Shown here: positions 1-6,501 of the stretch, one piece after another
Position numbering within the stretch: position 1 is the stretch's first letter
How the letters are laid out: each line of letters opens with the position of its first letter
Source of the DNA: an uncultured Bacteroidota bacterium
GTDB lineage: Bacteria > Bacteroidota > Bacteroidia > UKL13-3
Direction: 5' to 3'
NCBI GenBank assembly: GCA_903888395.1
Contig: CAISTO010000197.1
Span: 1 to 21,659, forward strand
DNA length: 21,659 nucleotides
The notes under the pieces: generated by a model
The model's input: only the letters and a program-made list of their open reading frames with translations
Told to the model about the DNA's origin: nothing
Databases searched by the model: none
Program-made: the position numbers and the translations under genes

Positions 1-83
1 CCATTTTAGCATTGCAAAGCAACCGTGAAATAGCTGATAAACTAGCCATGTTGGTGGAATACATTATAGATAGGAAGCACTAA
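1..83 (+). CDS. 3' end of a plus-strand gene, possibly purE (partial)
   Basis: Reading from base 3, an open frame encodes 26 residues and ends at TAA (81-83); the rest lies outside the window. The peptide begins ILALQSNREIADKL and ends in IIDRKH. The pattern 'ILAL...(E)IA.KL' resembles the C-terminal helix of class I N5-carboxyaminoimidazole ribonucleotide mutase (PurE), which commonly reads like AQILAL.d.ela.KL. That match is from memory of the family and rests on very few residues, so the identity is tentative. The gene converges on the minus-strand gene ending at base 93, only 9 bases away. Confidence 0.4.
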   Translation, partial: ILALQSNREIADKLAMLVEYIIDRKH

Positions 84-99
84 TTTAATAATTTAGTGC
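77..99. terminator. Hairpin spanning two convergent stop codons
   Basis: GCACTAA (77-83) is the perfect reverse complement of TTAGTGC (93-99), with a 9-base loop. The left arm ends in the TAA of the plus-strand gene and the right arm begins with the TAA of the minus-strand gene. No strong T run follows on either strand, so it is a weak bidirectional terminator candidate or a 3'-end stabilising hairpin. Confidence 0.35.
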
Positions 100-2093
100 C
101 TAACTTCAAATGATTGATTAAATGTTTTATTTTCAGAAATTAGCTGAATTATATACAATCCATCTGCGAAGTTTAAAGTGCTAATTTCTTCCAAATTTTT
201 ACCTTTAATTTTAAAAATCAAATTGCCAATTTGGTTATAAACTTTGACTTCACTTACTATGAAATCGCTTGAATTAAATTGCAATTTTTCTTTACAAGGA
301 TTTGGATAAATATTTAAACTTATTTTAATGTTTTCAAATACTGAATTTGGAACATAATTAAAAGTATCAGTGTAATTATAACAGTTATTTTTATCAATCA
401 TTAATGCATGGTATTTGCCAATTACAGTTGGGGTATAAGTAGCTGAATTTTGTCCACTTAGAAACTGTCCATCTTTAAACCAACTATACGTTTTTCCAAC
501 TGCTGGATTTACAGATAAAACATTTCCATTTTTTAATATGTTCACTTTAGTTAATGCATTTACCAAAACATTTATTTTTTTGGGATTACTTATGCTAGAA
601 CCCACTGTTTGAGTTACATAAAAGGTGGTGTCACTATTTATATTTAAAACCAAATTATTACCGGTAAAAACTAAATTTGTTAACAACGAATCAGAATACC
701 AACGAATGTTAGTTCCAGTAGCAGCAATAGTTTTGGGTGAACCATCATTACAAAAAATTAAGTTTCCAATTGCTGGCTGTGCTACTGAATAGTTTTTAAG
801 TAAAAAAATGTCTGATTCACCAACCACAGTTAAAGATTTTCCATCAATTACATTGGTTGTTGTGGCTTGAAAATGACCACCTAAATACCAATTGCCTTTT
901 TTATCAATTGCTAAATCAATGGCATAAGCCCAATCAGATTGGCCTAAACTTTTTATCCATTCAGTATTACCATTTTTATCCAAAGTCATCAAAAAGGGAT
1001 ATGATTTATTACTAATCCCATCGCCAATGGAAGAAGAGCCAAATGAAAATGAGAAATTATAGTTACCGATAACTGCAATTTTTCCTTCATTGGTAAACTT
1101 AACAGCTTTGCCTAATGAATAAATGGTATTTGATTTTTTTGCCCATAATAAATTTCCATTTTTACTATATGAAACAATAAAAAGATTGTCTTTTTCGTTG
1201 TCATTACTTAAAACAATACTTTCAATTTTTATAGGCCTAAAAAATTCTCCAATAATAACCACTTGGTTACTATCAGATACTGCAATGTCCCAAATATATT
1301 CACCTCCTAAAACTCCTTCGGGATATATAGTTTTATACCATTTTAATTTTCCTGTAATATCAAAACAAGCTGTAATAATTTTTGCATCTTTAATGGTATC
1401 ATTTTTTATGTAAACACTATTATCTGAATTGGTAACAACGTATATTAAGCTGTCTTTTAAAGCGATTCTTCCAATCCTTGAACTCAAGCTATTACTTCCA
1501 ATTGGTATAACCATTTTAGCTGTTAAATTGGTATCTAATCTGGCAATATACATTCCAGTTCCGCCCAAATGTGGCATCTGAGGTAAGCCATCTAAACTAA
1601 AATTACTAAAGCTAAATGAACCTCCAACCCAAATATTTAGGTTTTTATCTATTTGTAAATTAGATAAACGAGCATTTTGAGCATTGAAAGTTTTTTTTAC
1701 TAAAATAATACCATTGCTGTTAATTTTATATAATGTTCCAGGTTTATCTAAGGACATGTAAATATTTTGATTTCTATCTACTTCAAGACCACTTACTGGA
1801 TCGGTACTTGGTGCTACATCTACATTTAAAGCCCAAATAAACTGACCACTTTCCGTAAATTTAGCAAGAAAATAATTGTAAGGATTGGCACCAATTTTTA
1901 CCAATGTAGTATCGCCAATAGTCATGGTAGTTCGCATTCTCCCAGAAATATAAACATTGTTTAAATTGTCAGTACTCACTTTGTCGGTATTGTCAAATTG
2001 AGTAGAACCAAAATTCTTTAACCAAGTATTTTGAGCAGATACATAACAGCTAAAAAGGCAAAAAAACAGTAAGTAAAAAAATAGTTTGTTCAT
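93..2093 (-). CDS. Secreted beta-propeller-like protein with T9SS type A sorting domain
   Basis: This 666-residue protein has a signal peptide (residues 1-20, hydrophobic core ending VSA before QN). Residues 25-435 contain irregular repeats of the form 'D..gNiyv.G.f' and 'kNGN..W.K', for example at 104-112, 149-159, 310-319 and 372-381. These resemble SBBP/beta-propeller blades. Residues 440-510 and 515-580 look like Ig-like or gliding-associated beta domains with SWFKDG and YTPTVIGKY motifs. From about 593 to the end is a T9SS sorting domain with NIYPNP (595-600), a mid-domain VYNQIGN and a GLYIIQL strand. The protein is therefore expected to be exported and then released or anchored at the surface. 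No enzymatic domain is visible. It starts 32 bases after the stop of the threonine dehydrogenase gene and may be cotranscribed with it. Confidence 0.85.
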   Translation of the reverse strand: MNKLFFYLLFFCLFSCYVSAQNTWLKNFGSTQFDNTDKVSTDNLNNVYISGRMRTTMTIGDTTLVKIGANPYNYFLAKFTESGQFIWALNVDVAPSTDPVSGLEVDRNQNIYMSLDKPGTLYKINSNGIILVKKTFNAQNARLSNLQIDKNLNIWVGGSFSFSNFSLDGLPQMPHLGGTGMYIARLDTNLTAKMVIPIGSNSLSSRIGRIALKDSLIYVVTNSDNSVYIKNDTIKDAKIITACFDITGKLKWYKTIYPEGVLGGEYIWDIAVSDSNQVVIIGEFFRPIKIESIVLSNDNEKDNLFIVSYSKNGNLLWAKKSNTIYSLGKAVKFTNEGKIAVIGNYNFSFSFGSSSIGDGISNKSYPFLMTLDKNGNTEWIKSLGQSDWAYAIDLAIDKKGNWYLGGHFQATTTNVIDGKSLTVVGESDIFLLKNYSVAQPAIGNLIFCNDGSPKTIAATGTNIRWYSDSLLTNLVFTGNNLVLNINSDTTFYVTQTVGSSISNPKKINVLVNALTKVNILKNGNVLSVNPAVGKTYSWFKDGQFLSGQNSATYTPTVIGKYHALMIDKNNCYNYTDTFNYVPNSVFENIKISLNIYPNPCKEKLQFNSSDFIVSEVKVYNQIGNLIFKIKGKNLEEISTLNFADGLYIIQLISENKTFNQSFEVRH

Positions 2094-2123
2094 TATAAAA
2101 ATAAATTGGAACTAGTTTGAAAT

Positions 2124-2153
2124 AACTAAACTGATTGTTTGTAAAGTTTAGTT
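2124..2153 (-). terminator. Hairpin over the threonine dehydrogenase stop codon
   Basis: AACTAAACT (2124-2132) and AGTTTAGTT (2145-2153) form a perfect 9-bp inverted repeat with a 12-base loop. On the minus strand it starts in the last codons of the dehydrogenase and includes its TAG stop. It lacks a T tail, so it could be an inter-cistronic processing or attenuation hairpin rather than a full terminator. Confidence 0.3.
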
Positions 2154-3079
2154 AAATTTAACATCATATCATCAGTCATTTTTTGCAAATCAAACTCATT
2201 TTTCCAGAACCAATCTTGGCGAGCTTCCGTATCATCAATACTTTTGGGCCAACTATCGGCTATTGCTTGTCTAAAGTCGGGAGCAAAATCAATGGTGAAA
2301 TTTGGAATATGTTTTTGAATAGATGCGGCAATTTCTAATGGATTAAAACTCATACCTGCAATATTATAACTGCTTCTAATTTTTACATTTTCTGCAGGTG
2401 CTTCCATGATGCTAATTGTTGCACGAAGTGCATCAGGCATATACATCATTGGAAGCGTAGTTTGCTCATTTAAAAAGCAAGTATATTTTCCATTTTTTAT
2501 AGCTTCATGGTATATATGAACCGCGTAATCAGTAGTTCCACCACCTGGTGCCGACTTATGTCCAATTAGTCCTGGATAACGAATACTGCGCACATCTACA
2601 TTGTATTTTTGGAAATAATATTCACAGAAGCGTTCACCTGCTTGCTTACTAATTCCATAAATAGTATTTGGCTCCATAACAGTATATTGAGGAGTTAAAA
2701 TACTTGGAGTTGTGGGTCCAAAAACTGCAATAGAACTTGGCCAATATACTTTTTTAATTAAACCTTCTTTGGCAGCATCTAATATATTAAACAAGCCTTG
2801 CATGTTTAAATCCCAAGCAAATTTTGGATTTTTTTCAGCAGTAGCACTTAGCATTGCTGCCAATAAATACACTTGAGTAATATTATATTTTTTTATAATT
2901 GCATAAACACCATTTCTATCCAAAATATCAATTATTTCAAACGGACCAGTTTCTATGGCAGGTAATTTTAAATCGCTACAAACAACATTATTTGTACCAT
3001 AAATTCCTCTTAGCGATTCGGCTAATTCTGTTCCTATTTGCCCATTTGAGCCAATGATAAGTATTGCTTCTGATTTCAT
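2126..3079 (-). CDS. L-threonine 3-dehydrogenase, SDR type (NAD-dependent epimerase-like)
   Basis: The 317-residue protein is an extended short-chain dehydrogenase. It has an N-terminal Rossmann motif GSNGQIG (10-16), an acidic residue after beta-2 (SDLKLP, 35-40), SSIAVFG (115-121) with the catalytic Ser, and a YGISK signature (Tyr141, Lys145). The stretch PGGGTTDYAVHIYHEAIK (178-195) and the PMMYMPDA block (210-217) are characteristic of the epimerase-like threonine 3-dehydrogenases known from Flavobacterium and Cupriavidus, which differ from zinc-dependent E. coli Tdh. The expected reaction is oxidation of L-threonine to 2-amino-3-ketobutyrate with NAD+, in the cytoplasm. Its length is normal. 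The ATG at 3079 fits the Rossmann start. The usual partner, 2-amino-3-ketobutyrate CoA ligase (kbl), is not in this window. A UDP-sugar epimerase is a less likely alternative. Confidence 0.85.
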   Translation of the reverse strand: MKSEAILIIGSNGQIGTELAESLRGIYGTNNVVCSDLKLPAIETGPFEIIDILDRNGVYAIIKKYNITQVYLLAAMLSATAEKNPKFAWDLNMQGLFNILDAAKEGLIKKVYWPSSIAVFGPTTPSILTPQYTVMEPNTIYGISKQAGERFCEYYFQKYNVDVRSIRYPGLIGHKSAPGGGTTDYAVHIYHEAIKNGKYTCFLNEQTTLPMMYMPDALRATISIMEAPAENVKIRSSYNIAGMSFNPLEIAASIQKHIPNFTIDFAPDFRQAIADSWPKSIDDTEARQDWFWKNEFDLQKMTDDMMLNLTKLYKQSV

Positions 3080-3117
3080 ATTTTTTATTTTTATTGCCCT
3101 TTATTTATGTCAATTTA

Positions 3118-3180
3118 CTATCGTCCATTGAACTATGGTCTATCATCTATTGACTATGGTCTATCGTCTATTCAACTACA
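3118..3180. repeat. Three degenerate tandem units of about 21 bases
   Basis: Units start at 3118, 3140 and 3161. Each begins CTATCGTC or CTATCATC, continues with YATT-GA/CA, and the first two end CTATGGT. The third unit runs into the 3' end of the PNGase-like gene and contains its TAG stop (read from 3170 to 3168). Within each unit the words CTATC, CTATT and CTATG recur every 7-11 bases. Confidence 0.75.
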
Positions 3181-5369
3181 AATTTACTTTTTAACGTTTG
3201 GTTATTCAAGTTGATTATTAATAGGTACATTCCTCGGGTAAAAGTTGTAACATCCAAATCTAATATACAATCAGCGGTGTTTTTTGAATAAACTAATTTG
3301 CCTTGTAAATCATAAACTTGGTATGTTTTGATAGCATTACTTAATGAATTTTCTAACTGAATATTTAATTGGTTAGTAGCTGGATTTGGGAATACTTTTA
3401 ACATTTCATTGCCAAGTATTTCTTCATTACCTAAGCCTGCTATTCCTGTAAAACTAATTTTATAAAAACTACCAAAATCTGGATTTATTTGTTGAACAAC
3501 TCTATAAGGATTAGTAGCAGTAATTCTAATTGAACCGCTGCCAGTGCCACTTCTGCTAGCCCAAAAATCTAAACCATCTTTTCCACTGTCATCTAATTGA
3601 AAAGTAAAACAACCATAACCAATATTTAAAGTATCTAAATGACGTAAACTTGGTTTTGTAAAACTTTTTTGTGCAACAATAGTTCCCATCGCATTTTTTA
3701 AAGTCCAATTGCTTTCTAGTGGAAATTTATTAGTAGTAGTTTCAATGATTATTTGTGAAGGAAATGTTTTTGGAATAGCAACATTATATGTTTCTTTTCT
3801 ATCGTTTGAATTGTTTTCATCTGTTTGACCATTTGGTTTCTCCACCCAAACTTTAAATGTTTTATTTGTTAAATCCCAATCAATATAAGGTAAGTTTACA
3901 TTTTGTGTTTTACCAAATGCTAAACTTCCTTGCCAAGTAAAACTACTAATGGTTTTGTTTCCCGATTGGTATTTAATCACACAATTATTTAACTCATTTT
4001 TACCATTATTTTTTAAAACAATTTGGGCATTTTCACAAATTGGATTTAAACGTTGGTACCTAAAATCGTTACTTGGATAAATTATCTCATCAACTGTTAC
4101 TTCATTTGAATAATTATAGTCATTGTAATAAATTAAATTACCCGCTACACTGTATCCAGCACCACCATTTGCAGTAAATGTATCAAAATCCATGTCAATA
4201 ATATTTGAACCTTCAACCATGTTTATCTCATATTCGTAAGGCGCTATTTGTTCACCCGGACACCAATTTGCTCTATCATAAATCCAAGTTCCACCTTGAT
4301 TTATAATGGCGTTTTCACCACAATTTTCTTTCCAAACTAGTTGCTTTGCAATTTGAGAATTGTTTAATTTTAAGTAGAAATTTTTAGGGCAAAACTCAGA
4401 ACAACCTTCATTACTTTCACCACCATGGCCCGAAACTGTTAAACGTAATTTTACAGTTTTTGCATCTAAATCTTTTGGGAAAGTTTTTGGTACTAAATAA
4501 TTTTCAATTGAATTATTGATGTTACCATAAGGAAAATAACCATAATAAAGTGGTTCTATTTTTAATACATCTCTTGCTGGCGTTCCCTCAATAAATTCAA
4601 AATTTACAGTGCAGGTAAATCCAAATGAATAACCCGAATAATCCATTCTAATTTGAACAGAATCCTTTAATTTACTGGCAAAATCAGTTACGTCAAAAAC
4701 GTAAGTGTATTTAAAATCTTTTGGGAAAAACTTGGCATAAGGAGTAATCATTCGGCCTAATTCATAATTTACAATCACGTCAAAAACTTGATAATAATTT
4801 CTAACTATTTTAACAACATAATTAGCTGAATTTTTAACTAAAAAAGAATCAATCACATTTCCAGCTGTATCATAATTATAGCTATAAAATGTAGGCCATA
4901 CTTTTAAAGTGTCAGTAACTAAAGTAGGTTTTTGAGCATTGTTATTTAACAAAACTACTAATTGCTTATTAGCTATGCTATCAATGGTTTTAGTAATTTT
5001 ATTATAAGAATATTTATATGTAGTATCGTTAAAATAAAAAAGTGAATCAGGAGTTGAACTTACACCAATAATACTATAACTATTTGCACTTTTTAATGTC
5101 GAATCTTTTTTACCAGTATTTTCTCTTACCAATAAAGTATTGGTATAATCCCACTCACATTGGCCATTACTGGTGCAACCAAGTGTATATTTCATAATTA
5201 TTTTCTGATATTTTTTAGATCCATCTGGAAATTTGACCCAGGTGTCAAAATTTCCATATCTATTCATGGAAAAATTATCGAAAGATTTTACTTTAGTTGT
5301 GTCGCCATTAGCTGCTTTTAAGCTATTTACAAAAAATAAAATTGTGATTAAATATAAAATTTTCTTCAT
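3168..5369 (-). CDS. PNGase F-like secreted protein with T9SS type A sorting domain
   Basis: The 733-residue protein begins with a signal peptide (1-20, ending LKAA). The first half resembles peptide-N-glycosidase F, an amidase that removes N-glycans from asparagine. The N-terminal domain holds GQCEWDYTN (69-77), where Asp74 probably matches the catalytic Asp of PNGase F. It closes near FEFIEGTPARDVLKIEP (257-273). The second, PHM-like domain has SGHGGESNEGCSEFCP (313-328), a CGENA block (350-354) and GTWIYDRANWCPGE (360-373). Other catalytic acids cannot be assigned by eye. Residues about 440-530 look like a CARDB adhesion-type domain, 535-620 like a further beta domain (QLDDSGKDGLDFW), and 655-733 like the T9SS sorting domain (VFPNP at 658-662, VYDLQGKLVY, GMYLL). 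The residues between Asp74 and the IEGTP block look much longer than in classical PNGase F. The ATG at 5369 is well placed before the signal peptide. Confidence 0.8.
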   Translation of the reverse strand: MKKILYLITILFFVNSLKAANGDTTKVKSFDNFSMNRYGNFDTWVKFPDGSKKYQKIIMKYTLGCTSNGQCEWDYTNTLLVRENTGKKDSTLKSANSYSIIGVSSTPDSLFYFNDTTYKYSYNKITKTIDSIANKQLVVLLNNNAQKPTLVTDTLKVWPTFYSYNYDTAGNVIDSFLVKNSANYVVKIVRNYYQVFDVIVNYELGRMITPYAKFFPKDFKYTYVFDVTDFASKLKDSVQIRMDYSGYSFGFTCTVNFEFIEGTPARDVLKIEPLYYGYFPYGNINNSIENYLVPKTFPKDLDAKTVKLRLTVSGHGGESNEGCSEFCPKNFYLKLNNSQIAKQLVWKENCGENAIINQGGTWIYDRANWCPGEQIAPYEYEINMVEGSNIIDMDFDTFTANGGAGYSVAGNLIYYNDYNYSNEVTVDEIIYPSNDFRYQRLNPICENAQIVLKNNGKNELNNCVIKYQSGNKTISSFTWQGSLAFGKTQNVNLPYIDWDLTNKTFKVWVEKPNGQTDENNSNDRKETYNVAIPKTFPSQIIIETTTNKFPLESNWTLKNAMGTIVAQKSFTKPSLRHLDTLNIGYGCFTFQLDDSGKDGLDFWASRSGTGSGSIRITATNPYRVVQQINPDFGSFYKISFTGIAGLGNEEILGNEMLKVFPNPATNQLNIQLENSLSNAIKTYQVYDLQGKLVYSKNTADCILDLDVTTFTRGMYLLIINLNNQTLKSKFVVE

Positions 5370-5390
5370 TTAAAATATAAAATTAGTTAG

Positions 5391-5399
5391 GCAAAGTAA
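5391..5399 (-). promoter_or_regulatory. Candidate -7 promoter core for the PNGase-like gene
   Basis: Read on minus, the site is TTACTTTGC, one base from the Bacteroidota consensus TAnnTTTGC. It lies 22 bases upstream of the ATG. No clear -33 TTTG was found at the usual spacing. Confidence 0.4.
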
Positions 5400-5428
5400 A
5401 AAAATGTTTCAATATTTGAATAGAAAGA

Positions 5429-5437
5429 TTTATTTGC
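5429..5437 (+). promoter_or_regulatory. Candidate -7 promoter core for the 5457 gene
   Basis: TTTATTTGC matches TAnnTTTGC except for one base and lies 20 bases before the ATG. A weak -33 element, TTTC, is at 5407-5410 with an 18-base spacer. Confidence 0.4.
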
Positions 5438-5456
5438 ACCTTTAAAATATATAAAA

Positions 5457-6314
5457 ATGAAAAAAATAATTACCATTTGTTTGTTAGCATTAATTAGTTT
5501 TAGTGCTTCAGCGCAGTTCGGATTTTTCAAAAAAAAATCAGAAATTGAATCCTTTAAAGAGAAAAAAGTCATTGTAGTTTTATTTTATGATAGTGCTTAC
5601 AATGCTGCTGTAGAGCTTGCTATGATTAGAAACTGGAAGTTTAGTAGCTTTGAAGTAGCTTTTGACAACGAATTATTAAAATACAAAAAAGAAAATGTTG
5701 TTTATTTAAGCTTCAGCAAATCGAAAGGAAGTAAAAACAAAGCAAAATTAGGAAGTTGCGAAGAAGATTTTAATGGATTAGTGATGTTAAGTAAATTCAA
5801 ACGTAAATCAATGCCTGAAGATATTTTAGCTCAAGCATTTTGCAGCAATAATATAGATACTAGCGATTGGGAATTTGAATTACAACGTGGAGTTCAAATG
5901 ATGAATAATTATTTTGAATATTCAAGTAATGCCGCTAAAGATGGCGATATAACTGCATCGAAAATGATGAACAATTATCCTTCCGATAAAAGCCAATTAT
6001 TGGATAAAAAACTATTGGTAGAAGATAAAATGTTAGAATTAAAAGGCAAAAAAGATGCTGCAGATATATTTGATGGCGAAGTAGCGGAAGTTGACAGGGA
6101 TTTAATTTATAAAGCTGTGGCCGATCAAGATAATGCTGTTGCTTATTACCTTTGGGTTAAAGATGAAAAATATTGCAATAAATTGGTAATTAGCGCTCAA
6201 AATAGTGAAATAATGTATTATGAAACTGCCACTCCTGATAAGTGTAAGTTAAATAATAAAGATTTAGAAGCGTTAAATAGTATCAAGAAAAATGCTTCAA
6301 AAAATAATAGATAA
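5457..6314 (+). CDS. Exported protein of unknown function
   Basis: The 285-residue protein has a clear signal peptide (1-20, ending ASAQ), so it is probably periplasmic or outer-membrane associated. There is no lipobox Cys and no T9SS sorting domain. The mature part is mixed alpha/beta: an early VIVVLFYDSAYN strand-turn (39-50), a KKENVVYLSFSKS strand, an acidic middle, a lysine-rich helical stretch, and a C-terminal AYYLWVKDEKYCNKLVIS segment. I do not recognise the family. The gene stands alone between divergent and convergent neighbours. It has its own candidate promoter and is followed by a hairpin with a T run at 6333-6370, so it is probably monocistronic. Base composition matches its neighbours. 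Confidence 0.85.
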   Translation: MKKIITICLLALISFSASAQFGFFKKKSEIESFKEKKVIVVLFYDSAYNAAVELAMIRNWKFSSFEVAFDNELLKYKKENVVYLSFSKSKGSKNKAKLGSCEEDFNGLVMLSKFKRKSMPEDILAQAFCSNNIDTSDWEFELQRGVQMMNNYFEYSSNAAKDGDITASKMMNNYPSDKSQLLDKKLLVEDKMLELKGKKDAADIFDGEVAEVDRDLIYKAVADQDNAVAYYLWVKDEKYCNKLVISAQNSEIMYYETATPDKCKLNNKDLEALNSIKKNASKNNR

Positions 6315-6332
6315 TTTCTATTTTTAAATGAG

Positions 6333-6370
6333 AGCCATGATTAGATGCCCAATTTATTCATGGTTTTTTT
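6333..6370 (+). terminator. Rho-independent terminator after the 5457 gene
   Basis: AGCCATGA (6333-6340) pairs with TCATGGTT (6358-6365), including one G-T pair, and T residues continue to 6370. The loop is 17 bases. It sits 19 bases after the stop codon. Confidence 0.6.
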
Positions 6371-6447
6371 ATGAATTTATATTCATAATTAGCCATCATA
6401 AAGCTAATATAGATAAATTAGTAAATACATACATTTTATAACATAAA

Positions 6448-6483
6448 AAAACAGCCGTTACAATTGCTTGTAATGGCTGTTTT
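6448..6483. terminator. Bidirectional terminator between convergent genes
   Basis: The arms 6448-6462 and 6469-6483 form a 15-bp stem with one G-T wobble (core ACAGCC/GGCTGT) and a 6-base loop. On minus it ends in seven T, so it is a good terminator for the endonuclease gene. On plus it is a second stop after the terminator at 6333. Confidence 0.8.
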
Positions 6484-6501
6484 AGTTTTAAAGCATTTAA
6501 T

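Noticed and set aside
93..2093. Lipoprotein reading of the first T9SS protein (LFSC at residues 13-16)
   Set aside because: The lipobox is poor, and a standard cleavage site VSA/QN plus a T9SS sorting domain fits better.
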